Assembly (NCBI GenBank): GCA_963782445.1
Contig: CAWAJM010000002.1
Coordinates: forward strand, 434,001-498,000
Length of the DNA: 64,000 nt
Reading direction: 5' to 3'
Source: ZC4RG20 sp963782445
GTDB taxonomy: Bacteria; Pseudomonadota; Gammaproteobacteria; Steroidobacterales; Rariloculaceae
Shown here: piece after piece, positions 17,141 through 26,833 of the stretch
Layout of the letters: each line of letters opens with the position of its first letter
How positions within the stretch are numbered: position 1 is the stretch's first letter
The notes under the pieces: model-generated
Database searches by the model: none
The model's input: the letters and a program-made list of their open reading frames with translations, nothing else
What the model was told of the DNA's origin: nothing
Program-made: the position numbers and the translations under genes

Positions 17141-18922
17141 ATGCGCAGTCATTACTGCGGTCGTGTGGGCCGCGATCTGGTCGGCCGTGAGGTGTCGGTC
17201 GCCGGCTGGGTGCACCGGCGGCGCGATCACGGCGGCGTGATCTTCGTGGACCTGCGGGACCGGGAGGGACTGCTGCAGGTCGTCTTCGACCCGGACCGCC
17301 CGGAGGTCTTCGCCGAGGCGGAGCGCCTGCGCAGCGAGTTCGTGATCGCCGTCGAAGGGCGTGTTCGGCCGCGCCCCGAAGGCACGGTCAACCCGTCGCT
17401 CGCGAGCGGCGAGGTCGAGGTGCTGGCCCACAAGCTCACCGTGCTCAACAAGTCGCTGACACCGCCGTTTCATTACGATGAGCCGGCCAGCGAGGAGCTG
17501 CGCCTGCGGTATCGCTACCTCGATCTGCGCCGCCAGGAGATGCAGCACAACCTGCGCCTGCGCCATGCGATCACGCGCGCGATGCGTGCCTTCCTCGATG
17601 CCGAGGGCTTTATCGACATCGAGACGCCGATCCTCACGAAGACGACGCCCGAGGGCGCCCGCGATTACCTCGTGCCGAGCCGTACGCACCCGGGCAATTT
17701 CTACGCGCTGCCCCAGTCGCCGCAGCTCATGAAGCAGATCCTCATGATGTCGGGCTTCGACCGGTACTACCAGATCGTCAAGTGCTTCCGCGACGAGGAT
17801 CTGCGTGCCGACCGGCAGCCCGAGTTCACGCAGCTCGACATCGAGACGAGCTTCATGAACGAGGAAGAGATCATGGCGGTCATGGAGCGGCTCATCCGCC
17901 ACGTTTTCCAGCAGGCCGGCGGTGTCGATCTGCCCGACCCCTTCCCGCGTCTCGACTACGCCGAGGCCATGCGGCGTTACGGCTCCGACAAGCCGGACCT
18001 GCGCAATCCGCTCGAGCTCGTCGAGGTCGCCGATCTTCTCGAGGGCGTCGACTTCAAGGTCTTCGCCGAGCCCGCGCGCGACCCCGGCGGCCGCGTCGCT
18101 GCGTTGCGCCTGCCGCAAGGCGGCACGCTCACGCGTAAGGAGATCGACGACTACACGGATTTCGTGCGCCGCTATGGCGCCAAGGGGCTCGCCTACATCA
18201 AGGTCAACAGCCAGGCAAACGGAATGGCCGGCCTGCAGTCGCCCATCCTGAAGTTCCTGCCCGAGGACAAGGTCAAGGCCTTGCTCGACCGCGTCGGCGC
18301 CGAGGACGGCAACGTCGTGTTCTTCGGCGCGGACAAAAAGCGCGTCGTCGACGAGTCTCTCGGCGCGCTGCGCGAGAAGCTCGGCCGCGACCGCGGTCAC
18401 ACGGCCGCGGGCTGGGCGCCGCTCTGGGTCGTCGATTTTCCGATGTTCGAAGCCGACGACAAAGGCGCCTGGAGCCCGCTGCATCACCCGTTCACGGCCC
18501 CCAAGGACGCGACGCCCGCGGAGGTCGCCGGGGCGCCCGAGCGGCTGCTCTCGCGCGCCTACGACATGGTCTTGAACGGCCACGAGATCGGCGGCGGCTC
18601 GATTCGTATTCACCGGCCCGAGATGCAGTCGGCCGTCTTCGATCTGCTCGGCATCGGCGCCGAGGAGGCCGAGGCGAAGTTCGGCTTTCTGCTGACGGCG
18701 CTCGAATACGGCTGCCCGCCCCACGGCGGCATCGCTTTCGGCCTCGATCGCATCACGATGCTGCTGGCCGGCACGGACAACATCCGCGAGGTCATCGCCT
18801 TCCCGAAAACGCAGAACGCGAGCTGCCTCATGACGGGCGCGCCGAGCGCGGCCGACGCCGGGCAGCTCAAGGACGTCGGCATCCGGTTGCGCGGCTCGCC
18901 CGCGGGCGGCGCCCAAGGCTGA
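17141..18922 (+). CDS. aspS: Aspartyl-tRNA synthetase, probably non-discriminating
   Basis: 593 residues of the bacterial AspRS type: OB-fold anticodon domain (1-110), class II catalytic core with FRDEDLRADRQPEFTQLD (motif 2), a GAD insertion domain, and motif 3 GLDRITMLL. It charges tRNA-Asp. The anticodon domain carries His30 (RRRDHGG) and Gly81 (RPRPEGT). In Pseudomonas aeruginosa and other bacteria these residues mark non-discriminating enzymes that also aspartylate tRNA-Asn, whereas E. coli has Leu and Lys. Such cells use GatCAB to make Asn-tRNA. A strong GGAGGTG ribosome site precedes the ATG. Confidence 0.95.
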   Translation: MRSHYCGRVGRDLVGREVSVAGWVHRRRDHGGVIFVDLRDREGLLQVVFDPDRPEVFAEAERLRSEFVIAVEGRVRPRPEGTVNPSLASGEVEVLAHKLTVLNKSLTPPFHYDEPASEELRLRYRYLDLRRQEMQHNLRLRHAITRAMRAFLDAEGFIDIETPILTKTTPEGARDYLVPSRTHPGNFYALPQSPQLMKQILMMSGFDRYYQIVKCFRDEDLRADRQPEFTQLDIETSFMNEEEIMAVMERLIRHVFQQAGGVDLPDPFPRLDYAEAMRRYGSDKPDLRNPLELVEVADLLEGVDFKVFAEPARDPGGRVAALRLPQGGTLTRKEIDDYTDFVRRYGAKGLAYIKVNSQANGMAGLQSPILKFLPEDKVKALLDRVGAEDGNVVFFGADKKRVVDESLGALREKLGRDRGHTAAGWAPLWVVDFPMFEADDKGAWSPLHHPFTAPKDATPAEVAGAPERLLSRAYDMVLNGHEIGGGSIRIHRPEMQSAVFDLLGIGAEEAEAKFGFLLTALEYGCPPHGGIAFGLDRITMLLAGTDNIREVIAFPKTQNASCLMTGAPSAADAGQLKDVGIRLRGSPAGGAQG

Positions 18923-18932
18923 GGCGGGCGCG

Positions 18933-19364
18933 GTGGGCGCAGCGTTCCGGCGCCCGGAGTCGGTTCTCGTCGTCATTCACACGCGCGCGCTCGAGTGTCT
19001 GCTCCTCGAACGCGTGACGCCGGCGGGCTTCTGGCAGTCCGTGACGGGGAGTCTAGAGTGGGGCGAGCGCCCTGCGGACGCGGCCGCCCGTGAAGTTCGC
19101 GAGGAGACCGGGCTCGAGCCCGTCGGTCTGCGCGACTCGGGCGTCGTCCGGCGCTTCGAGATCTGGCCCGAATGGCGGCATCGGTTCGCGCCGGGAGTCA
19201 CGCACAATGTCGAGCACGCGTGGTACCTCGAGCTCGCGCAGACCGTGCCCGTGCGGCTGAACCCCGCAGAGCACCGCGCCTATCGCTGGGTCGCGCTCGA
19301 CGAGGCCCTCGCGTATGTGACCTCGTGGACGAACCGCGAGGCGCTCGAGCGCCTGCGGGCATGA
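18933..19364 (+). CDS. nudB: Dihydroneopterin triphosphate diphosphatase (Nudix)
   Basis: 143 residues. The Nudix box is complete (GSLEWGERPADAAAREVREE, then TGL), providing the Mg-binding REVREE glutamates. NudB removes pyrophosphate from dihydroneopterin triphosphate in folate synthesis. Its position directly after aspS is the conserved context. Starts at GTG 18933, 10 bp after the aspS stop. It overlaps the next gene by 4 bp (ATGA). Confidence 0.9.
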   Translation: MGAAFRRPESVLVVIHTRALECLLLERVTPAGFWQSVTGSLEWGERPADAAAREVREETGLEPVGLRDSGVVRRFEIWPEWRHRFAPGVTHNVEHAWYLELAQTVPVRLNPAEHRAYRWVALDEALAYVTSWTNREALERLRA

Positions 19365-20092
19365 ACGCCGGTCCGCGCGAGGCGCACGCCGGCGGCGCCT
19401 GCGAACCTTCGCGGCGCCGGGGCGACGCGCGCGAGCCCTCCGTCCGCCGAATCGTCGTCCTGCACGGGCTCTGGATGCCGCCGGCGCTCTCGACCATGCT
19501 GCTTTGCCGCCGCCTCGAGGCCGCGGGCTACGACACCACGGTCTTCGGCTACGCGAGCGTCGCGTGCGACCTCGACGAGAACGCCGCCCGGCTCGCCGCG
19601 TTCGCGGCCGCGCTGCCGGAGCGGCGCCTGCACTTCGTGGGGCACAGCCTCGGCGGCGTCGTGATCGTCCGCATGCTGCAGCGGCACGGTGGCGGGCGCG
19701 CGGCCCGTGCGGTCTGTCTCGGCTCGCCGCTGACCGCGTGCCACGGCGGCGGCATGCTCCTGCGGTTCGGTTGGGGGCGGCGGATAGTCGGCCGCAGCAT
19801 TGCCGACATCGCCGAGGGCCGCGGCGTCGAGCCTTGGCGGGGCGGGTGCGAGCTCGGGATCCTGGCCGGCGATCGGCCCTACGGCTTCGGCCGGCTGCTC
19901 GGCGGCCTGCCGATGCCGAACGACGGCACGGTCGCGGTCGCCGAGACGCGGCTCGACGGCGCCGTGCACCGCGTGCTGCACGTGAATCACACGGCCCTGC
20001 TTTGGGACCGGCAAGTCGCGGCCGAGACCGTGCACTTTCTCCGCCACGGCACGTTCTCGGCTCAGGGACGAACGAGCGCAGCCAGCTCGTAA
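19361..20092 (+). CDS. Alpha/beta-hydrolase family protein
   Basis: 243 residues from the ATG at 19361. After a charged N-terminus come VVLHGLWMP (oxyanion strand), a nucleophile elbow GHSLGGVV and a late HVNHTALLW with a likely catalytic His; an Asp in NDGTVAV may complete the triad. The compact fold without signal peptide resembles small triacylglycerol-lipase/PGAP1-like esterases found beside nudB in related genomes. Substrate is unknown. It is coupled to nudB by the ATGA overlap. Its 3' end overlaps the convergent mutS 3' end by 31 bp. Confidence 0.8.
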   Translation: MNAGPREAHAGGACEPSRRRGDAREPSVRRIVVLHGLWMPPALSTMLLCRRLEAAGYDTTVFGYASVACDLDENAARLAAFAAALPERRLHFVGHSLGGVVIVRMLQRHGGGRAARAVCLGSPLTACHGGGMLLRFGWGRRIVGRSIADIAEGRGVEPWRGGCELGILAGDRPYGFGRLLGGLPMPNDGTVAVAETRLDGAVHRVLHVNHTALLWDRQVAAETVHFLRHGTFSAQGRTSAASS

Positions 20093-22702
20093 AGCAGATC
20101 CAAGGCCTGGCGCGGCGACAGCGCGTCAACGTCGAGGGCTCGCAGGCGCCCCGCCGCTTCGCGTTCGGGGCCGGCGGCCGCCTCGACGCCGGCCGCCTCG
20201 GCAACGCTGCCGGCGCTTCGGCCCGCCCGGTCCGCCGCCGGTGCCTCTCGCCGCCCTGCCTCGAGCGGCAGCGCGCGCTGCGGGCCTTCGGGCTCGAGCG
20301 TGCGCTGGTGGCGCTCGAGCCGCGCGAGATAGGCGCGCGCCGCCGTCACGACTTCGCGCGGCACGCCCGCGAGCTCGGCCACGTGCAGGCCGTAGCTCTG
20401 GTTCGCGGGGCCTTCCTTGACGGCGTGCAGGAAGATGAGCTCGCGGCCGTGCTCCGTCGCGTCGAGGTGCACGTTGGCGCAGTTGCCGAGCTCGGCCGGC
20501 AGGCTCGTGAGCTCGAAGTAGTGCGTCGCGAACAGGGTGAAGGCGTGCAGCTTCTCGGCGATGTGCCGCGCCGCGGCCCAAGCCAGCGAGAGCCCGTCGA
20601 AGGTGCTCGTGCCGCGGCCGACTTCGTCCATGAGCACGAGGCTCGCGGGCGTCGCATTGTTCAGGATGTTGGCCGTCTCCGTCATCTCGACCATGAACGT
20701 CGAGCGGCCGCCCGTGAGGTCGTCGCCGGCGCCGATGCGCGTGAAGATGCGGTCGATGGGCCCGATGCGCGCCTCGTCGGCCGGCACGAAGCTGCCGGCG
20801 TGCGCGAGGATCGCGATGAGCGCGGTCTGGCGCATGTAAGTCGACTTGCCGCCCATGTTCGGTCCGGTGACGATGAGCATGCGGCGCGCACCGTCGAGCT
20901 CGAGATCGTTCGGCACGAAGGGCGTCTCGCTCGACTGCTCGACGCCGAGGTGACGGCCCGTGCGGTAGGCCAGGCAGGGTTCGGCGACGAGTGCGGGGCG
21001 CGCGAGGTTCAGCGCCGCGGCGCGCTCGGCGAGGTTCGCAAGCGCATCGGCCTCGGCGAGGGCGGCCGCCGTCGCCTGCAGCGGGCCGAGCTGCGCCGCG
21101 AGCGTCTCGAGCAGCGCGTCGTAGAGCTGCTTCTCGCGGGCGAGCGCGCGCTCGCGGGCGCCGAGCACCTTGTCCTCGAAAGCCTTGAGCGCGGGCGTGA
21201 TGAAGCGCTCGGCGCCCTTGAGCGTCTGGCGGCGCTGGTAATCGGCCGGGGCGCGGTCGGAATGCGCCTTGCTTATTTCTATGTAGAAGCCATGTACCTT
21301 GTTGTAGCCCACCTTGAGCCCAGCGATTCCCAAGCGCTCGCGCTGCTCGGCCTCGTGCTCGTCGAGAAAGCGGCTCGCGTTCGTGCTGATCTCGCGCAGC
21401 TCGTCGAGGTCGGCGTCGAAGCCGGCCGCGACGACGCCGCCGTCGCGGATCAGCGCGGGCGGAGACTCGACGACGGCCCGCGCGAGCAGGGACTGCTCCT
21501 CGGCGTGCCCGCCGCAGCCGGCCGCGAGCGCCGCGAGACGCGGCGCGTCGACGCCGGCGATGCAGCGTTTGAGCTCCGGCAGCTGCGCGAGCGCGTCGCG
21601 CAGCGTCGCGAGATCGCGCGGGCGCGCCGACCGCAGCGCGACGCGGGCCAGGATGCGTTCGAACGTCGCCGATCTCGGCCAGGGCGCGCCGGATCGGCTC
21701 GGCGCCGGGCGCCGCTTTGAGCGCCGCAACGGCCTCCTGCCGCGCCGCGAGCTCGGCCCGGTCGCGGATCGGCCGATTGAGCCAGCGCCGCAGCAGACGG
21801 CTGCCCATCGGCGTCGCGCAGCGGTCCATAAGCCCCGCGAGGGTGTATTCGGGCCGGTCGCCGAGGCTCGTCTCGATCTCGAGGTTGCGGCGCGTCGCCG
21901 CATCCATGATCAGCGCCTCGTCGCGCCGCTCGCGCCGCAGGGCCCGCAGATGCGGGACCTGCGCCCGCTGCGTGTCCTTGACGTACTGCAGCAGGCAGCC
22001 GGCCGCGCCGACGGCGAGCGGGACGTCCTCGGCGTCGAAGCCCGCGAGGTCGCGCACGCCGAGCTGCTGCGTGAGCAGCCGCCGGCCCGTGTCGGGCTCG
22101 AAGTGCCAGGGCGGACGCCGGCGCAGGCCCGTGGCCGCGAGCAGCCAGCCCGGCTGCTCGAGCGTCTCGGCGACGAGGAGCTCGGCGGGCTTGAGCCGCT
22201 CGAGCTCGGCCGCGAGCGCCTCGAAGCTCTCGAGCTCGTCGAGCGCGAAATGCCCGCCCGCGAGGTCGAGCCAGGCCAGGCCGATCTGCCGGCCGCGGCC
22301 GTCGACGGCCGCGGCCGCGAGGTAGCGCGTTTCCTTGTCGCCGAGCAGCGCCGCGTCGGTCAGCGTCCCCGGCGTTACGACGCGAACGACCTCGCGGGCG
22401 ACGGGGCCCTTGCTCGCGGCCGGGTCCCCGACCTGCTCGCAGATCGCGACGGACTCGCCGAGCTTGACGAGGCGCGCGAGGTAGGTCTCGACGGCATGCA
22501 CGGGCACGCCCGCCATCGGAATGGGCGCGCCGGCGGACTGGCCGCGCTTCGTCAGCGTGATGTCGATGAGCTTCGCGGCGCGGCGCGCGTCGTCGTAGAA
22601 CAACTCGTAGAAGTCGCCCATGCGGTAAAAGAGCAGGATGTCCGGGTACTCGGCCTTGATGGCCAGGTACTGCTGCATGACGGGCGTGTGGGACGTGCTC
22701 AA
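20062..22702 (-). pseudogene. mutS: DNA mismatch-repair MutS, broken by a +1 frameshift
   Basis: The gene would encode about 879 residues. The N-terminal part (mismatch-binding domain with GDFYELFYDDA, the Phe-x-Glu motif) reads in one frame to about 21666. The rest (clamp and ATPase: TGPNMGGKSTYMRQ, DEVGRGTSTFDG, THYFELT) reads in another. At 21664-21667 one extra base turns EIGDFERILARV into EIGDVRTHPG. All domains are otherwise intact, so this is either a recent mutation giving a mutator strain or a sequencing error. The start is probably TTG 22702 (STSHTPVMQQY); ATG 22678 is the alternative. Gene context (mutS beside pncC-recA) is conserved. Confidence 0.85.
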
Positions 22703-23003
22703 GGTCGTATACGCGGCTCGTGATCCCGGGCGGGCGACGCGGTCTTTGCGTTCGCAGGAGGGGCGATTGTAGCGAAAAGGCGCTGGAGCGCCGCGCGGTG
22801 CATCGACCCCGACCGCATCGACATCGAGGGGCCCACGACGACCGGGCCCGCCCGCGAGGTCGCGCTTGAACCCGGGCGCGGACCGTGTCACTATGCTGGA
22901 TAGTCATACAGGTTCGAAGCGGGGCGCGGAAGAGGCGGTCCAAGCCGATTGGACCGAGCCCAATGTTTCCGCGGACACTCTCCCGGCGCCCCGGGGCGAC
23001 ATC

Positions 23004-24128
23004 GTGAAGATAGTGCACGTCGAAGCCGGCAGGCACGCCTACGGCGGCGCGCAGCAGGTTCGGTACCTGATTCGCGAGCTCGCGGCGCGCGGCGTGCGCA
23101 ACGTACTCGTCTGCCCGCCCGGCGCGGAGGTCGCCCAGGGGCTCGACGGCACCTGCGAGCTCGTCGAGCTGCGGATGCGGGGCGACCTCGATCTCGGCGT
23201 CGCCTTCCGGCTCCGGCGGCTGCTGGCCAGAACGGAGCCGGACCTCGTGCACGTGCATTCGCGCCGCGGCGCGGATCTCTACGCTGCGCTCGCGGCCCGG
23301 GGCCGCTGGCCGGCCGTATTGACGCGGCGCGTGGACAATCGCGAGATCGCCGCCTGGGCTCGCCGCAAGTATGCAAGTTATGCCGCGCTCGTCGCGATCT
23401 CGAGCGCCGTCGAGCGCCGCCTCGTCGAGGCGGGTGTCGCGGCCGAGCGCATTCACCGCGTGCCGAGCGGCGTCGACGCGCAGCGGTTTCGGCCCGAAGC
23501 CGCCGCGCGGGCCCGCTTGCGCGCGGTCTTCGACCTGCCCGCCGATGCGTTCGCGGTCGGCGTGGTCGCCCAGCTGATTCCGCGCAAGGGTCACGCGGAG
23601 CTGTTCGACTGGCTGCCCGGGCTCCTGGCTCGCCGCCCGCAGCTCGTGGTGCTGTGTTTCGGCCGCGGGCCGCTCGCGGGTCCTCTCGAGCGGCGCATTG
23701 CGGCCGCGGGGCTCGCGGGGCGCGTGAGGCTGGTAGGCTTTCGCCATGATCTGGCCGAGCTGCTGCCCGGACTCGACGTCCTCGTTCACCCCGCGCGGGC
23801 GGAAGGTCTCGGCGTCGCGGTGCTCGAGGCGCTCGCGGCCGGCGTGCCCGTCGTCGCGGCCGCGGCCGGCGGCATCGTGGACGTGATCGAGCACGACGTC
23901 TCGGGGCTGCTCGCGCCGCCCGGCGCCGGCTCGGCATGGATCGAGGCGATCGACGCGCTCATCGCGGATCCGGTTCGGCGCCGCGGGCTCGCGGCCGCGG
24001 GCCGCCGCCGCGTCGAGCAGCGTTTTTCCGTCGGCCGCATGGCCGCAGGCAATCTCGCCGTCTACGAGACCGTGCTCGCGGGCGCGAAGGCCGCGGTGAA
24101 CGGGCGGCCGCGGGTCGGGCAACGATGA
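23004..24128 (+). CDS. Family 4 glycosyltransferase
   Basis: 374 residues from GTG 23004 (KIVHVEAGRHAYGGAQQVRYL). GT-B fold: the N-terminal domain has the GGAQ glycine-rich loop and HVHSRRG. The C-terminal domain has VAQLIPRKGH (phosphate-binding), FGRGPL and PARAEGLGVAVLEALAAGVPVV split by short gaps, with the EAL-x-G nucleotide-sugar Glu. Likely an envelope-polysaccharide or lipid glycosylation enzyme; donor unknown. Earlier in-frame ATGs at 22866 and 22893 add an unconserved leader. It is inserted between mutS and pncC, which are often neighbours. Overlaps pncC by 4 bp. Confidence 0.84.
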   Translation: MKIVHVEAGRHAYGGAQQVRYLIRELAARGVRNVLVCPPGAEVAQGLDGTCELVELRMRGDLDLGVAFRLRRLLARTEPDLVHVHSRRGADLYAALAARGRWPAVLTRRVDNREIAAWARRKYASYAALVAISSAVERRLVEAGVAAERIHRVPSGVDAQRFRPEAAARARLRAVFDLPADAFAVGVVAQLIPRKGHAELFDWLPGLLARRPQLVVLCFGRGPLAGPLERRIAAAGLAGRVRLVGFRHDLAELLPGLDVLVHPARAEGLGVAVLEALAAGVPVVAAAAGGIVDVIEHDVSGLLAPPGAGSAWIEAIDALIADPVRRRGLAAAGRRRVEQRFSVGRMAAGNLAVYETVLAGAKAAVNGRPRVGQR

Positions 24129-24637
24129 GCCGTCCCGACGACGCCGCGCTCGATACGCTGGCCCGCAGAGTGGGCGCGGTCCTCGCGGCCCGCGGCTGGC
24201 AGGCCGCGACGGCGGAATCGTGCACGGGCGGCTGGATCGCGAAGGCGCTGACGGATATCGCCGGCAGCTCGAACTGGTTCGGCAGCGGCTTCGTGACGTA
24301 CTCGAACGCGGCCAAGTCCCGGATGCTCGGCGTGCCGGCCGCGCTGCTCGAGGCCCATGGCGCCGTCAGCGAGCCCGTCGTGCGCGCGATGGCCGAAGCG
24401 GCGCGCGCGCGCGCCGGCGCGCAGACGGCCGTGGCCGTGAGCGGCGTCGCGGGCCCGGGCGGCGGCACGGCCGAGAAGCCCGTGGGGCTCGTCTGGTTTG
24501 CCTGGGCCGGGCCGGGCGGCACGCGGAGCGAGTGCCGGCGTTTCCCGGGCGGGCGCGAGGTCGTGCGGCGCGCGACCGTCGCGCATGCCCTCGAGGGACT
24601 CGCGGGGCTCGCCGAGGGCGCGGAGCCGTCGGCGTGA
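24125..24637 (+). CDS. pncC: Nicotinamide-nucleotide amidohydrolase PncC (CinA C-terminal domain)
   Basis: 170 residues, a stand-alone CinA C-terminal domain. Motifs: TAESCTGGWIAKALTDIAGSS with SNWFGSGFVTYSN, and VSGVAGPGGGTAEKPVGLVW. It deamidates NMN to NaMN in NAD salvage, clearing NMN formed by DNA ligase. The full-length CinA N-terminal domain is absent, as usual in gammaproteobacteria. It is coupled by 4-bp overlaps to the glycosyltransferase before it and to thpR after it, and lies upstream of recA as in many relatives. Confidence 0.92.
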   Translation: MSRPDDAALDTLARRVGAVLAARGWQAATAESCTGGWIAKALTDIAGSSNWFGSGFVTYSNAAKSRMLGVPAALLEAHGAVSEPVVRAMAEAARARAGAQTAVAVSGVAGPGGGTAEKPVGLVWFAWAGPGGTRSECRRFPGGREVVRRATVAHALEGLAGLAEGAEPSA

Positions 24638-25167
24638 ACGCGGGCGATGAGCCGGGCGAGCGCCGCCGGCGCGTGTTCTTCGCGCTCTGGCCCGACGACG
24701 GCACGCGGGGCGCCATCGTGCGCGGCACGCGCCGCCCCGTGCGCCTGTGCGGCGGCCGGCCGACGGCCAAGCGCAATCTACACATCACGGTGGCGTTCCT
24801 CGGCATGGCCACGGAGAACGATCTCGCCGATGCCGCCTCGGTGCCGCCGCTCGGCACGGGGCCCTTCGATCTCGCGCTCGATCTGCTCGGCCACTTCAAG
24901 GGCCCGCGCGTGCTCTGGCTCGCGCCGAGCATCGTGCCGCCCGCGCTGACGGCGCTCGAACGCGAGCTCTGGAAGGGCCTCGAGGCGCTCGGCTTCGAGC
25001 GCGAGCCGCGCGCCTTTCGGCCGCATCTGACGCTTGCGCGGCGGGCGCGGCCCGTCGAGGAGCGGCTCGAGCCGATCCATTGGCGCGCCGAGACACTGGC
25101 GCTCGTCGAGTCGGCGCCCGTGCCGGGCGGCGTGCACTACGAGCCGTTGCACGAGTGGCCGCTGTGA
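24634..25167 (+). CDS. thpR: RNA 2',3'-cyclic phosphodiesterase (2H family, ThpR/LigT)
   Basis: 177 residues with the two catalytic HxTx motifs HITV and HLTL about 90 residues apart, placing it in the 2H phosphoesterase superfamily. The bacterial LigT/ThpR group hydrolyses 2',3'-cyclic phosphate RNA ends and in vitro can reversibly join 2',5' linkages. Starts at GTG 24634, overlapping the pncC stop (GTGA). The gene is followed by the recA promoter region. Cellular role in this organism is unknown. Confidence 0.88.
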   Translation: MNAGDEPGERRRRVFFALWPDDGTRGAIVRGTRRPVRLCGGRPTAKRNLHITVAFLGMATENDLADAASVPPLGTGPFDLALDLLGHFKGPRVLWLAPSIVPPALTALERELWKGLEALGFEREPRAFRPHLTLARRARPVEERLEPIHWRAETLALVESAPVPGGVHYEPLHEWPL

Positions 25168-25311
25168 GGCGGCGGCCGAAGCGGGAATCGGGCGCAACGG
25201 CCCGGAAACGGCGGCTGCGGCCGCGCCCATTTCTATGGAATAATTCACACCATCGAGCCGGCCGCCGTTCGCGGCCGAGATCCCCGAACTCCCAGCACCC
25301 ACGGGTGAAAC

Positions 25312-26367
25312 ATGGCAATGGACGACAACCGTAAGAAAGCACTCGCAGCGGCCCTCGGGCAGATCGAAAAGCAGTTCGGCAAGGGCTCCGTCATGCGCCT
25401 CGGCGATTCGATTGCCTCGCGCAACGTCGACGTGGTCTCGACGGGTTCGCTGGGGCTCGACATCGCGCTCGGCGTGGGCGGCTTGCCGCGCGGCCGCGTC
25501 GTCGAGATCTACGGTCCGGAGTCCTCGGGCAAGACGACGCTGACGCTGCAGGTCGTCGCGCAGATCCAGAAGCTCGGCGGCACGGCCGCGTTCGTGGACG
25601 CCGAGCACGCGCTCGATCCGGTCTACGCCGAGAAGGTCGGCGTCAACGTTGACGACCTGCTGATCTCCCAGCCCGACACGGGCGAGCAGGCACTCGAGAT
25701 CACGGACATGCTCGTGCGCTCCGGCGCCGTGGATCTCATCGTCGTCGACTCCGTCGCCGCGCTGACGCCGAAGGCCGAGATCGAGGGCGAGATGGGCGAT
25801 TCGCACGTGGGTCTACACGCGCGGCTCATGTCGCAGGCGCTGCGCAAGCTCACGGCCAACATCAAGCGCTCGAACTGCCTCGTGATCTTCATCAACCAGA
25901 TCCGCATGAAGATCGGCGTCATGTTCGGCAGCCCCGAGACGACGACGGGCGGCAACGCGCTGAAGTTCTACGCGTCGGTCCGGCTGGACATTCGCCGCAT
26001 CGGCTCGATCAAGAAGGGCGACGAGGTGCTCGGCAACGAGACGCGCGTCAAGGTCGTCAAGAACAAGGTCGCGCCGCCGTTCAGGATCACGGAGTTCGAG
26101 ATTCTCTACGGGCACGGCGTCTCGCGCGAGGGCGAGATCATCGATCTCGGCGTCAAGGAGAACATCGTCGAGAAGTCGGGCTCCTGGTACAGCTACAACG
26201 GTGAGCGCATCGGCCAAGGCAAGGAGAACGCGCGCGAGTTCCTGATCCAGAATCCCGACATCGCCAACGACATCGACGCCAAGCTTCGGGCCAAGCTGCT
26301 GCCGAAGAAGGGCGCCGCCGAGGCGCCCGTCGCAGAGGCCGAGGGTGCCGCGCTCGAGCAAGCCTGA
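25312..26367 (+). CDS. recA: Recombinase RecA
   Basis: 351 residues. Walker A GPESSGKTT, Walker B LIVVDSVAAL, L1 loop EGEMGDSHVG and L2 region INQIRMKIGVMFGSPETTTGG are all intact, with an acidic/alanine-rich C-terminus. RecA forms filaments on single-stranded DNA for recombination and triggers LexA cleavage. The 144-bp upstream region contains no canonical gammaproteobacterial LexA box (CTGT-N8-ACAG), so SOS control may use another motif. recX overlaps its 3' end by 23 bp, the usual arrangement that limits RecX levels. Confidence 0.98.
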   Translation: MAMDDNRKKALAAALGQIEKQFGKGSVMRLGDSIASRNVDVVSTGSLGLDIALGVGGLPRGRVVEIYGPESSGKTTLTLQVVAQIQKLGGTAAFVDAEHALDPVYAEKVGVNVDDLLISQPDTGEQALEITDMLVRSGAVDLIVVDSVAALTPKAEIEGEMGDSHVGLHARLMSQALRKLTANIKRSNCLVIFINQIRMKIGVMFGSPETTTGGNALKFYASVRLDIRRIGSIKKGDEVLGNETRVKVVKNKVAPPFRITEFEILYGHGVSREGEIIDLGVKENIVEKSGSWYSYNGERIGQGKENAREFLIQNPDIANDIDAKLRAKLLPKKGAAEAPVAEAEGAALEQA

Positions 26368-26824
26368 TCCCGAGGACCCGATCGCCTGCGAGCGCGTCGC
26401 GGTGGGCCTGCTCGCGCGGCGCGAGCACAGCCGGCTCGAGCTCGAGCGTAAGCTGCGGGCCCGCGCGTTCGACGCCGGCGTCGTAACGGCCGCGCTCGAC
26501 CGGCTCGAAGGTCAGGGCCTGCTCGACGCGCGGCGCTTCATCTCGAGCTTCATCGAGTCGCGCGCGGCGCGCGGTTTCGGGCCGGTCCGCATCCGGGCCG
26601 AGCTCGGCGAGCGCGGTGCGGCGCCCGAAGAAGCGGCTGCGGTGCTCGCGGCGACGGAGCGGGATTGGGCGGCGCTCGCGGCGCGCGTGCGGCGCAAGCG
26701 CTTCGGCGCGGCGCCGCCGAAGACGTTCGAGGAACGCGCGCGCCAGGCCCGGTTTCTGCAATACCGCGGTTTCGATCCGGGCGACGTGGAGGCGGCACTG
26801 GATCTCGATAACGAGTCCGAGTAG
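26345..26824 (+). CDS. recX: Regulatory protein RecX
   Basis: 159 residues of helical RecX repeats (LLARREHSRLELERKL, RFISSFIESRAARGFGPVRI split, and a third repeat ending RGFDPGDVEAAL). RecX binds the groove of RecA filaments and blocks or trims them. Starts at GTG 26345 inside the end of recA, so it is translated by coupling. Length and composition are typical. Confidence 0.92.
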   Translation: MPRSSKPDPEDPIACERVAVGLLARREHSRLELERKLRARAFDAGVVTAALDRLEGQGLLDARRFISSFIESRAARGFGPVRIRAELGERGAAPEEAAAVLAATERDWAALAARVRRKRFGAAPPKTFEERARQARFLQYRGFDPGDVEAALDLDNESE

Positions 26825-26833
26825 AAAATAGTT

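Noticed and set aside
16223..18976. Minus-strand open frame of over 900 codons antisense to fmdB-DUF502-aspS
   Set aside because: Fully covered by three conserved plus-strand genes; no homologous motifs.
22750..24122. Long minus-strand frames antisense to the family 4 glycosyltransferase
   Set aside because: Low-complexity Arg/Ala-rich shadow translation with no recognisable domain.
25168..25311. SOS (LexA) box upstream of recA
   Set aside because: No CTGT-N8-ACAG or close variant is present; only a weak AT patch near 25234-25247.
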